In this document: piece by piece, positions 1 through 6,753 of the stretch | Numbering within the stretch: position 1 is the stretch's first letter | Layout: each line of letters starts with the position of its first letter | Translations under genes and position numbers: made by a program | The notes under the pieces: model-generated | Database searches by the model: none | What the model was told of the DNA's origin: nothing | Seen by the model: the letters and a program-made list of their open reading frames with translations, nothing else | Source of the DNA: a bacterium | Lineage (GTDB): Bacteria > Spirochaetota > Spirochaetia > Treponematales > Rectinemataceae | Direction of reading: 5' to 3' | DNA: 12,121 nucleotides | NCBI GenBank assembly: GCA_021813065.1 | Contig: JAKALZ010000029.1 | Location: 1 to 12,121 of the forward strand

Positions 1-2
1 CG

Positions 3-1169
3 GAGCGCGAGGTCTATAGAATCGTCTGGCACAGGCCGATCAGTTCCTACACGCTCACGAAGCTCATGTGGGTGCGCGACAACGAACCGGATGTGTATCG
101 CAAGACCTACAAGACGCTTCACGCGAAAGATTTCATCGTCCAGAAACTCACAGGGAAGTTCGCGACAGACTACTCCGACGCGTCGGGAACGAACGCGTTT
201 GATCTCGTGGGGAAGAAATGGTCTGAGCGGATCCTGAACGCGGTGGGTATCGACCCGGCGCTCTTCCCCGACCCCTACCCTTCGACCACCGTGATCGGCA
301 CAGTCAGCGCTGAGGCAGCCAGGCTCACGGGGCTTGTCGAGGGGACTCCGGTCGTGCTCGGCGGCGGCGACGGTTCCTGTGCCATCGTGGGCGCCGGAAT
401 ATTTGGCGCGCAGAAGGCATACGCGATTCTCGGCTCGTCGTCCTGGGTCGCCTTCGAGACCGAAGCTCCGCTCGATGACGAACAGATGCGCTACATCACC
501 TGGGCGCATCTCGATGGAAATAAATATCAGCCCTGCGGCACGATGCAGGCTGCCGGGCTTTCGATCTCATGGATGAAACAAAATTTAGCGGGTTATGAAA
601 CTTACGCGGAAAAAGAACTCGGAGGCAACGCGCTCGACCTCATCGAAGAGGGCGCGAGAAAGTCACCCGCAGGCTCAAACAATCTTCTCTACTTGCCCTA
701 CCTTCTCGGCGAGCGGAGCCCGCGCTGGGACCCTTCCGCGAAAGGCTGCTTTATCGGGCTCACCTCGAAGCACTCGAAGGAGGACGTGTTCCGCTCTGTC
801 TACGAAGGAATCGCCTACAACCTCAAGACGATCATCGAAGCCTTCGAGCTCAAGACCCATCTCAGGGAGATTACGCTGATCGGCGGAGGAGCGCGCAGCG
901 AGCTCTGGCGTCAGATTCTTGCCGATGTGTGGGAAAAGCCGATTCTCGTGCCGCGATATCTCGAAGAGGCCACCTCGATGGGCGCGGCGATCGCGGGCGG
1001 CGTGGGCGAGGGCTTATTCAAGGATTTTTCGATCGGCGCGCGCCTCAATCCGACCGTGCTGAGGCTCGAACCGAACGCGTCCGCCGCCCAGTCGTACCGC
1101 AAGCTTTACCCGCTCTTTGAAGCGAGCTACGCGAATCTCAAAGACATATTCCGAAAACTCGGAGAATGA
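3..1169 (+). CDS. FGGY-family carbohydrate kinase (xylulokinase-like), 5' end missing
   Basis: ATP-dependent sugar kinase that phosphorylates a ketopentose or related polyol/ketose in the cytoplasm. The frame is open from base 3, so the gene starts upstream. About 388 residues are visible and roughly 110 are missing compared with the usual ~490-500. Visible landmarks: the N-domain stretch with KLMWVRDNEP and DYSDASGTNAFDL; GGGDGS, whose Asp (codon 369-371) matches the catalytic base; the xylulokinase-style LPYLLGERSPRWDP; and the ATP-site segment IGGGARSELW followed by EATSMGAAIAGG. The stop codon overlaps the next reading frame (ATGA), so it is co-transcribed with the kinase gene that follows. 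Family assignment is firm. The substrate (xylulose, L-xylulose, 3-keto-L-gulonate, erythritol or other) cannot be read from sequence, because FGGY subfamilies share these motifs. It is the first visible gene of the operon. Confidence 0.9.
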   Translation, partial: EREVYRIVWHRPISSYTLTKLMWVRDNEPDVYRKTYKTLHAKDFIVQKLTGKFATDYSDASGTNAFDLVGKKWSERILNAVGIDPALFPDPYPSTTVIGTVSAEAARLTGLVEGTPVVLGGGDGSCAIVGAGIFGAQKAYAILGSSSWVAFETEAPLDDEQMRYITWAHLDGNKYQPCGTMQAAGLSISWMKQNLAGYETYAEKELGGNALDLIEEGARKSPAGSNNLLYLPYLLGERSPRWDPSAKGCFIGLTSKHSKEDVFRSVYEGIAYNLKTIIEAFELKTHLREITLIGGGARSELWRQILADVWEKPILVPRYLEEATSMGAAIAGGVGEGLFKDFSIGARLNPTVLRLEPNASAAQSYRKLYPLFEASYANLKDIFRKLGE

Positions 1170-1171
1170 AT

Positions 1172-2143
1172 ATGCAGAACAAGAATCGTGCGAGTGACAA
1201 TAGATCGGCGCCGCGTATCATCGTGATGGGCAGCTTTGTGACCGACCTGATGGGGCGCGCCGCGCACATCCCCGTGGACGGCGAGACGGTGAAGGGTACT
1301 TTCTTCAAGTCAGGGCCGGGCGGGAAGGGCGGAAACCAGGCAGTCGCCGCCGCGCGGGCAGGCGGAAACGTGGCCATGATCACCAAACTCGGCCGCGACG
1401 CCTTCGGCGACATGGCGCTGGAAAACTTTATAAATGAAGGAATCCACGCGGAGTACGTGCTTCGCTCCGACGAGTACGCGACGGGCGCGGCGCTCATCAT
1501 GGTGAGCGAAAAAACCGGCCAGAACTCGATCATTGTCATTCCAGGCGCCTGCGGGCAGCTCGGCGAAGATGAGGTGCGCGGCGCGATCCGCGCGCTGAGC
1601 CCCGCGTCGGTGCTCGTGCTCCAGCTGGAGACGAATTTCGAGGCGATCGCGGTGAGCCTCAAGATGGGGAAGGAGCTGGGAATGGAGATTCTCATGAACC
1701 CCGCCCCCGCTCACGAGATTCCCGAGGAGTACTACTCGATGATCGACTATCTGACGCCCAACGAGACCGAGGCTTCGACGCTCTCGGGCGTGCCGGTGGT
1801 GAGCGTCGAGGACGCGCGGCGAGCCGCGCTCGCGCTTCAGGCGAAGGGCGCCAGGAACATCATCATTACGCTTGGCGAAAAAGGCGCCCTGATATTGGAT
1901 AGCGCGGGCGAGTTTAAGCACGTACCGTCATTCAAGGTCGACGCGGTGGACACGACCGGCGCCGGAGACGCCTTTAACGGCGCGTTCGCGCTCGCGCTGG
2001 CCGAGGGCAAGGACATTTACGGCGCGACGGTATTCGCGAACGCGGCGGCGGCACTCTCGGTGACACGCATCGGAACCGCGCCGGCGATGGCCCACAGGGA
2101 AGAGATCGATGAATTTTTGCGCGCGCGGAAGGTCAGCGTGTAA
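1172..2143 (+). CDS. rbsK: PfkB-family ribokinase / possible deoxyribokinase
   Basis: Phosphorylates the C5 hydroxyl of ribose or a similar furanose with ATP. With this start the protein has 323 residues, a normal ribokinase length. PfkB signatures are GPGGKGGNQAVAA (near 48-60) and DTTGAGDAFNGAF (near 260-272), with catalytic Asp266. Against E. coli RbsK, the sugar contacts Asp16, Asn46, Glu143 and Asp255 appear kept as Asp25, Asn55, Glu153 and Asp266, but Asn14 is replaced by Val23. The start was chosen at 1172 because GGAG (1161-1164) sits 7 bases before it. An ATG at 1166 overlaps the upstream stop but leaves only one base after GGAG. The pyranase gene follows, as in rbs operons. The Val substitution and the deoC gene downstream make 2-deoxyribose kinase a serious alternative to ribokinase. 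Confidence 0.88.
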   Translation: MQNKNRASDNRSAPRIIVMGSFVTDLMGRAAHIPVDGETVKGTFFKSGPGGKGGNQAVAAARAGGNVAMITKLGRDAFGDMALENFINEGIHAEYVLRSDEYATGAALIMVSEKTGQNSIIVIPGACGQLGEDEVRGAIRALSPASVLVLQLETNFEAIAVSLKMGKELGMEILMNPAPAHEIPEEYYSMIDYLTPNETEASTLSGVPVVSVEDARRAALALQAKGARNIIITLGEKGALILDSAGEFKHVPSFKVDAVDTTGAGDAFNGAFALALAEGKDIYGATVFANAAAALSVTRIGTAPAMAHREEIDEFLRARKVSV

Positions 2144-2159
2144 GTCTGCGATTTCGCCG

Positions 2160-2174
2160 CAAGGCGCCGCCTTG
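2160..2174. other. 15-base palindrome between rbsK and rbsD
   Basis: Within the 66-base gap after rbsK, CAAGGCG is followed by one base and then CGCCTTG, a perfect 7+1+7 inverted repeat. As RNA it would form a short hairpin about 24 bases before the rbsD ribosome-binding site (AGGAG). There is no T-tract, so it is not a normal terminator. It could be an operator half-site pair, an mRNA processing or stability element, or chance in GC-rich DNA. Confidence 0.35.
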
Positions 2175-2209
2175 TCGCGCTCGACGCGATCGGGCGAAAG
2201 GAGCATTCC

Positions 2210-2686
2210 ATGAAGAAAGGCAGAATTCTGAACCAGAAACTGAGCGAGGCCATCGCCTCGATGGGACACGGCGATTGGATCATCATCACTGACGCCGGCT
2301 TCCCGATACCCAATGACGCGCGCCGTATCGATCTGGCGCTCGAGGCGAATATTCCGACCGTGCGACAGGTCCTCGCGGCAATACTGAGTGATTTTGTATA
2401 CGAGCGCTGCGTGGTCACCCTCGAACAGAAGACCAACCACCCGAAACTCTACGCGGATATCGAATCGATGATCGACCGATGCGCCATCGAAACGCTGCCT
2501 TACCCGCAGTTCATGTCGGAATTCGCGGTGAAGCCGAAATTTTTCGTGCGCACCGGCGCCTTCGAGCCTTGGGGCAACGTCGCGCTGTGCTCGGGGGTGG
2601 ACGCTCCGCGCTGGTTCCTCAAAGAGAAGGGAATCGTCGTTCCTGAATACTACGCCGACAGAGTCAACTACAAAGAAAGGTCGTAA
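2210..2686 (+). CDS. rbsD: RbsD/FucU-type sugar pyranase (mutarotase)
   Basis: RbsD enzymes interconvert the pyranose and furanose forms of ribose so that a ribokinase can use it; FucU does the equivalent for fucose. The 158-residue protein begins MKKGRILN and carries His20 and Asp28 (GHGDWIIITDAGFPIP), exactly at the E. coli RbsD active-site positions. The C-terminal signature reads RTGAFEPWGNVALCSGV, where the family Tyr before the conserved Asn is Trp121 (Asn123 is kept). It also has a tail of about 25 residues beyond the usual ~139, ending in a Tyr/Lys-rich stretch. The start is supported by AGGAG at 2199-2203. It lies directly after the PfkB kinase, matching the usual rbsK/rbsD partnership. 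The Trp and the tail suggest a modified sugar preference; true ribose pyranase activity is likely but not certain. Confidence 0.88.
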   Translation: MKKGRILNQKLSEAIASMGHGDWIIITDAGFPIPNDARRIDLALEANIPTVRQVLAAILSDFVYERCVVTLEQKTNHPKLYADIESMIDRCAIETLPYPQFMSEFAVKPKFFVRTGAFEPWGNVALCSGVDAPRWFLKEKGIVVPEYYADRVNYKERS

Positions 2687-2693
2687 ACGACAT

Positions 2694-3647
2694 ATGGCAA
2701 CCTTCAAGCTTGAAAAGGCGACCCTGCCCACCTTCTACTTCATCGGCGTCACCACCGGGAAATCGTCGATCATGCGCGTTTTTCCCCAGTGGGCGAACTA
2801 CTTGCGCTACGGGAATGTGGTGATCAAGGGAATCGACTGCAAAATCCACGACGACCCGAAGGTCTACCGCGACGTGGTCGCGTTCATCAAGGGCGATCCT
2901 CTCTCGCTCGGAGGCTTGGTAACCACGCACAAGATGGACCTTCTTGCCGCGGCGAGAGACTACTTCGAGTATCTCGATCCCTACGCGGAGCTGCTCGGTG
3001 AAATCTCCTCGATCGCGAAACGCGCCGGACAGTTGCGCGGCGACGCCAAGGATCCCATCACGAGCGGCCTCGCGATGGAAGCCTTCGTGCCGAAGCCACA
3101 CTGGCGGAATACCGGCGCGGAGCTCTGCGTGCTCGGCGCGGGCGGCTCATCGCTCGCCCTCACCTGCTACATCATGAAACAGAAACCGCGCGGCGAGTGG
3201 CCCTCCAAGATCATTGTCACGAACCGAAGCGAACCGCGCCTCGCGCACATGAAGGCCATCCACGCGAAGATCAACCCCGGGATTCCTGTCGAGTACGTAT
3301 ACGCGCCCGAGCAAGCGGTGAACGACGCGGTGGTCGGCTCGCTCAAACCCGAGTCGCTCGTGGTGAACGCGACAGGACTCGGTAAGGACCAGGAGGGCAG
3401 CCCCCTCTCCGATCGCGCGATATTCCCGGAACGCGGGCTTGTGTGGGAGTTCAACTATCGGGGCAATCTCGTGTTCCTCGATCAGGCGAAACAGCAGGAG
3501 AAGTCGCGCTCACTCAGCATTGAAGACGGCTGGATCTACTTCATCCACGGATGGACGCGCGTCATGGCGGAAGTCTTTAACCGCGAGATCCCCGTGACGG
3601 GACCGGTCTTCGACGATCTCTGCAGGATTGCTTCGGAACAGCGTTGA
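2694..3647 (+). CDS. Divergent shikimate-dehydrogenase-like NAD(P) oxidoreductase
   Basis: A 317-residue two-domain protein with the AroE/quinate dehydrogenase layout. The substrate-domain Lys is seen as Lys80 in GLVTTHK (canonical VTxPxK) and the paired Asp as Asp120 in GDAKDP (canonical NTD). The Rossmann loop is LGAGGSS (147-153), followed by TNRSEPR, whose Arg after Asn is typical of NADP binding. Several shikimate-contacting positions differ: the N-terminal SxS motif appears only as KSSI, and the Asn of the 'NT' segment is Ser105. Lys and Asp retention suggests an active hydroxyl-oxidising dehydrogenase with a different substrate, perhaps a polyol, cyclitol or sugar acid. The position inside a sugar operon, 7 bases after rbsD, also argues against a role in aromatic amino acid synthesis. 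The only visible ribosome site is a weak AAAGG about 13 bases before the ATG. Confidence 0.72.
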   Translation: MATFKLEKATLPTFYFIGVTTGKSSIMRVFPQWANYLRYGNVVIKGIDCKIHDDPKVYRDVVAFIKGDPLSLGGLVTTHKMDLLAAARDYFEYLDPYAELLGEISSIAKRAGQLRGDAKDPITSGLAMEAFVPKPHWRNTGAELCVLGAGGSSLALTCYIMKQKPRGEWPSKIIVTNRSEPRLAHMKAIHAKINPGIPVEYVYAPEQAVNDAVVGSLKPESLVVNATGLGKDQEGSPLSDRAIFPERGLVWEFNYRGNLVFLDQAKQQEKSRSLSIEDGWIYFIHGWTRVMAEVFNREIPVTGPVFDDLCRIASEQR

Positions 3648-3658
3648 AGGAAGAGATT

Positions 3659-4231
3659 ATGAACGTTGAAATGATAGGGAACTACATGGCGCCCTTCGCC
3701 TTCGATGTGGATGTGGCGACAGGAATCATCAAGGATTACAAGAATCATGTGGTGCGCAAAGCTTCATCCATGCGGGGCTACTACGCGGACGCCGGGGCGC
3801 TCGAAGCCCTTATCGCGGAAGGCGACCCCATTCACTACGAAGTCTTTGAGCGCACGGTTCCCGAAGTCTATGGAAACCTGATGGTTGGCATCTCGAAGCT
3901 GTATCCAGGTGTTGTGGGCCAAGAATGCTTTATGACGAAAGGGCACTACCACCAGGTCATTCAAACCGGCGAAGTGTACCTCTGCCTTGGCGGGAGTGGC
4001 TATCTCCTCATGAAAACGAAAGAGGGCGACTTTTCCGCCCTCCCGATGGAACGCGGGAAAGTGGTGTACGTGCCTCCCTCGTGGGCCCACCGCTCCGTCA
4101 ACTGCGGAGACGATCCGCTCGTTTCGTTCTTTGTGTACAACGCCGAGTCGGGCCACAATTATGGAGATATCGAAACTGAAGGCTTCATCAAGAGAGTCTA
4201 TAAACGCGCCGGCGCGGTCGTCATCGAGTAA
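3659..4231 (+). CDS. pgiA: Cupin-type glucose-6-phosphate isomerase
   Basis: Metal-dependent aldose-ketose phosphate isomerase of the small cupin family known from Pyrococcus and other archaea, unrelated in fold to the usual bacterial PGI. The 190-residue protein has the motif TKGHYHQVIQTGEVYLCLGG. Predicted metal ligands are His96, His98, Glu105 and His144, spaced exactly as His88, His90, Glu97 and His136 of the Pyrococcus furiosus enzyme. Tyr107, Tyr160, His166 and Tyr168 also fall on positions I recall as active-site residues there. The start at ATG 3659 follows AAGGAAGAG; a TTG at 3644 overlapping the upstream stop would add five residues and is less likely. It starts 11 bases after the dehydrogenase gene. 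In this operon it may isomerise fructose-6-P/glucose-6-P or a pathway-specific sugar phosphate. Confidence 0.85.
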   Translation: MNVEMIGNYMAPFAFDVDVATGIIKDYKNHVVRKASSMRGYYADAGALEALIAEGDPIHYEVFERTVPEVYGNLMVGISKLYPGVVGQECFMTKGHYHQVIQTGEVYLCLGGSGYLLMKTKEGDFSALPMERGKVVYVPPSWAHRSVNCGDDPLVSFFVYNAESGHNYGDIETEGFIKRVYKRAGAVVIE

Positions 4232-4237
4232 ATCGAC

Positions 4238-5167
4238 ATGGAACACATCATCGTGACCCCGCGGTCGCTCTCGAAAGGCGACCATCCGCTGTTGAAAAAA
4301 TTGACGGACGCGGGATACGGGCTCGTGTTTCCGAGCCCTGGGCGGCAGCCGACGGAGCGAGAGCTCGCTTCGGTGATTGGCGACGCGGTGGGCTACGTGG
4401 CGGGCGTCGAGCCCATCACGGCAGCCACTTTGAACGCGGCATCGAAATTGAGAGTGATAAGCCGTAACGGTACCGGCATCGACAATATCGACGCCGAGGC
4501 GGCCGCGCGGCGGCACATCGTCATCAGGAAAGCGGACGGAGCCAACGCCCGTGGCGTCGCGGAGCTGGCGGTCGGCCTCATGCTTGCCGCCGCGCGCGGC
4601 ATTCCCGCGAGCGACCGCGGTCTCAAGGCCGAGCAGTGGAAGCGGAGCCAGGGCTTCGAGCTTGAGGGCAAGACGCTCGGCATCATCGGGGTCGGCAAGG
4701 TCGGCAAACTGGTGGCGGGCTTTGCGCTGGCCTTCGGCATGAAGGCGCTCGCGTACGACGCCTACCCCGACCGCGGCTTCGCGCCCTCGCCGGAGTTCGG
4801 CTTTGTCGCGCTGGAAGAGCTGCTTGAGCGCGCCGACATCGTCACGCTGCACTGCCCGCCGCTCCCGGACAGAAGGCCGCTTATCAGCGAAGCCCGGCTG
4901 GCCTCCATGCGCCGTGGCGCCATCATCATCAATACGGCGCGCCAGAGCCTCGTCGACGAGGCGGCGCTGGTCCGCGCGCTCGAGGACGGGTCTATCTCAT
5001 GCTACGCGATCGACGCGTTCGACAGGGAACCGCCCGAGGATTTTTCGCTCGCCAAGCACGAGCGCGTCATCGTAACGCCGCACATCGGCGGTTTTACGGC
5101 CGAGAGCGTCGAGCGCGCGGCGGAAGCGGCGATCGACAACCTTCTCGACACGCTCCGGAAGGCGTGA
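4238..5167 (+). CDS. D-isomer-specific 2-hydroxyacid dehydrogenase (phosphoglycerate dehydrogenase-like)
   Basis: NAD(H)-dependent enzyme that interconverts a D-2-hydroxyacid and a 2-ketoacid. The 309-residue length is that of a catalytic plus Rossmann domain with no ACT regulatory domain, so it is unlikely to be a feedback-controlled SerA. Visible: SRNGTGIDNID in the substrate domain; GVGKVG (151-156) as the GxGxxG loop; Asp174 (AYDAY) at the position that usually favours NAD; the catalytic trio Arg235 (INTARQS), Glu264 (DREPPED) and His282 (TPHIGG). The ATG lies 6 bases after the isomerase stop, with only a weak ribosome site, so translational coupling is likely. The substrate could be a sugar-derived hydroxyacid such as an aldonate, glycerate or glyoxylate-type acid; 3-phosphoglycerate is possible but not favoured by the context. 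Confidence 0.88.
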   Translation: MEHIIVTPRSLSKGDHPLLKKLTDAGYGLVFPSPGRQPTERELASVIGDAVGYVAGVEPITAATLNAASKLRVISRNGTGIDNIDAEAAARRHIVIRKADGANARGVAELAVGLMLAAARGIPASDRGLKAEQWKRSQGFELEGKTLGIIGVGKVGKLVAGFALAFGMKALAYDAYPDRGFAPSPEFGFVALEELLERADIVTLHCPPLPDRRPLISEARLASMRRGAIIINTARQSLVDEAALVRALEDGSISCYAIDAFDREPPEDFSLAKHERVIVTPHIGGFTAESVERAAEAAIDNLLDTLRKA

Positions 5168-5197
5168 ACCAAGCGTGAAACGGCGGGCGGGGGGAAT

Positions 5198-6043
5198 ATG
5201 GCTGCTTCTTTGAAGGTTGTGGATCAAAATGGGATAACGCTCGCGCCTCTCAACGCGGACGCGCGCGCGCGCGCGCAGTGGCTCGGCCAGGCGGGTTTTC
5301 TCATCGATACGCCGTCGGCAAGGCTCATTATCGATCCCTACCTCTCGAACAGCCTCGGCGTGAAGTACACGGGTACGCGTTTCCCGCACGCGCGAATGAT
5401 AGCCGCGCCGGTCGATCCCCACGGCATTCGCTCGCTGGGCGTCTACCTCGCGACCCACCACCACGGCGACCATCTGGATGCCGATACGGTTACCGCGGTC
5501 GCGCCGCACAATCCAGACTGCGCCTTTGTCGTTCCGGCCGCGAGCCGAAGCAGCGCAAAATTGAGCGCGGTTCCCCCCGACAGAATCTTCGGGGCGGACG
5601 CATTTGCGCCCATGAACCTGGGATCGGTCGAGATATACCCGATACCATCCGCCCACGAAGAGCTCACCATCGACGGTGCGGGACACCACATTTTTCTTGG
5701 ATACCTAATCTCGGTCGATGGGCTGACGATCTACCACTCGGGCGACTGCGCGCCGTACGAGGGGCTCGCGGAAAACCTCAGTTCGTTCAAGATCGATCTG
5801 GCCCTCCTGCCGGTGAATGGCCGTGACAAGGAGCGAAGAGACGCGGGCATCCTCGGCAACTTTTCGCTCGCGGAGGCGGTAGAACTCGCGCGCATGGCGG
5901 GGTTTGCCCACACGATTGGCCACCACTTCGGCATGTTCGATTTCAACACGATCGATGTCCCCGAGGCGGAGCGTTGGCTCTCGGCGAAAAATGTCGCCGA
6001 TTTCCAGCTGGCGCGGATGGATCGCGCCTACGAATTGGAATAG
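5198..6043 (+). CDS. UlaG-like metallo-beta-lactamase-fold hydrolase (lactonase-like)
   Basis: Metal-dependent hydrolase of the metallo-beta-lactamase superfamily, in the branch containing L-ascorbate-6-phosphate lactonase UlaG. The 281 residues carry THHHGDHLD with His87, His89, Asp91 and His92 as metal ligands. His153 (SAHEE), Asp183 in YHSGD and His242/His243 in IGHHFGMF complete the likely metal site. UlaG itself is about 350 residues, so this is a shorter relative. The start is preceded by a G-rich run (5189-5194) as ribosome site. Early in the gene an uninterrupted 17-base alternating CG tract (5260-5276) encodes Ala-Arg repeats. Beside sugar dehydrogenases a lactonase role (opening a sugar lactone made by oxidation) is reasonable, but MBL-fold proteins act on many esters and phosphodiesters, so the substrate is unproven. 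Confidence 0.8.
   Translation: MAASLKVVDQNGITLAPLNADARARAQWLGQAGFLIDTPSARLIIDPYLSNSLGVKYTGTRFPHARMIAAPVDPHGIRSLGVYLATHHHGDHLDADTVTAVAPHNPDCAFVVPAASRSSAKLSAVPPDRIFGADAFAPMNLGSVEIYPIPSAHEELTIDGAGHHIFLGYLISVDGLTIYHSGDCAPYEGLAENLSSFKIDLALLPVNGRDKERRDAGILGNFSLAEAVELARMAGFAHTIGHHFGMFDFNTIDVPEAERWLSAKNVADFQLARMDRAYELE
5260..5276. repeat. Alternating CG tract inside the UlaG-like gene
   Basis: Seventeen bases of unbroken C-G alternation occur about 60 bases into the coding region, read as Asp-Ala-Arg-Ala-Arg-Ala. Such tracts can adopt Z-DNA and can slip by two bases, which would frameshift and inactivate the protein early. A shorter, 11-base tract of the same kind (12046-12056) lies in the amidase gene. 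It may simply reflect GC-rich Ala/Arg codons. Confidence 0.8.
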
Positions 6044-6098
6044 AGTTTGTGTATCGCACGCCACCAGCGTTGCGCATATCCACATGGAGGAAAATGTT

Positions 6099-6737
6099 AT
6101 GAGTTCGATTTTTGATGAAATCAAGAAATATGGCATTGTACCGGTCATCAAGCTCGCGCAGCCCTCGGAAGCCATTCCACTCGCGAAGGCTTTGATCGAT
6201 GCTGGCTTGCCGGTGGCGGAGATTACCTTCAGGACCGCTGCAGCGAAAGAGGCGATAAGGGCCCTGCGCGCGAAATTTCCCGCGATGCTCGTGGGCGCCG
6301 GCACCGTGACCACGCTCGAGCAGGTCGAGGCGGCGCAGGCCGCGGGCGCGATGTTCATCGTGACGCCCGGTTTCAACCCAAAGATCGTTGACGCCTGCAT
6401 CGAGCGGGGCATTCCCATCGTTCCCGGCATCAACTCTCCGAGCCAGGTCGAGCAGGGCCTCGAGCGAGGGCTCACCGTGCTGAAATTCTTCCCGGCGGAA
6501 GCTTCCGGCGGCATCAAGATGCTGAAGGCGCTGCACGGCCCCTACAGCGACGTTTCCTTTGTGCCTACGGGAGGCATCGATACGGCGAACCTCGCGCAGT
6601 ACATCAAACTGAGCAATGTCGCGGCGATCGGCGGCAGCTGGATGGTGAAGGAAGACCTCATCGCCTCAGGCAAGTTCGACGAAATCACCGCGCTCTGCAA
6701 GGAGGCCCTGGCGATCGTGCGCCAAGCCCGCGCATGA
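6099..6737 (+). CDS. eda: KDPG/KHG aldolase (Entner-Doudoroff aldolase family)
   Basis: Class I aldolase that cleaves 2-keto-3-deoxy-6-phosphogluconate (or 4-hydroxy-2-oxoglutarate, or a related phospho-keto-deoxy acid) to pyruvate and an aldehyde. The 212 residues match the family length. Visible are catalytic Glu41 in EITFRT, VGAGTV (65-70), VTPGFNP, the Schiff-base Lys129 in LKFFPAE, and the phosphate-binding PTGGI (156-160). The start at 6099 is chosen for GGAGG at 6086-6090, eight bases away; the open frame continues further upstream but overlaps the previous gene with non-homologous sequence. The 55-base gap before it is the second largest in the operon and shows no clear regulatory structure. 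Its presence implies that one arm of the operon yields a 2-keto-3-deoxy acid. Phosphogluconate dehydratase (Edd) is not seen, so the dehydration step must be encoded elsewhere. Confidence 0.93.
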   Translation: MSSIFDEIKKYGIVPVIKLAQPSEAIPLAKALIDAGLPVAEITFRTAAAKEAIRALRAKFPAMLVGAGTVTTLEQVEAAQAAGAMFIVTPGFNPKIVDACIERGIPIVPGINSPSQVEQGLERGLTVLKFFPAEASGGIKMLKALHGPYSDVSFVPTGGIDTANLAQYIKLSNVAAIGGSWMVKEDLIASGKFDEITALCKEALAIVRQARA

Positions 6738-6753
6738 ACGCTCTCGGACGATC

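Noticed and set aside
2680..2691. Small inverted repeat GTCGT-AA-ACGAC across the rbsD stop
   Set aside because: A 5-bp stem with a 2-base loop cannot form as drawn and is easily expected by chance; no regulatory claim is made.
3764..4852. 362-codon minus-strand open frame opposite the isomerase and hydroxyacid dehydrogenase
   Set aside because: It spans two well-supported plus-strand genes with complete catalytic motifs and is Arg/His/Ala-rich shadow sequence.
4238..5167. Assignment as serA (3-phosphoglycerate dehydrogenase of serine synthesis)
   Set aside because: The protein lacks an ACT domain and lies in a sugar operon, so only the broader D-2-hydroxyacid dehydrogenase call is supported.
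5904..6098. N-terminal extension of the Eda reading frame back to 5904
   Set aside because: The extension overlaps the UlaG-like gene and does not resemble aldolase sequence; GGAGG before ATG 6099 gives the standard 212-residue protein.
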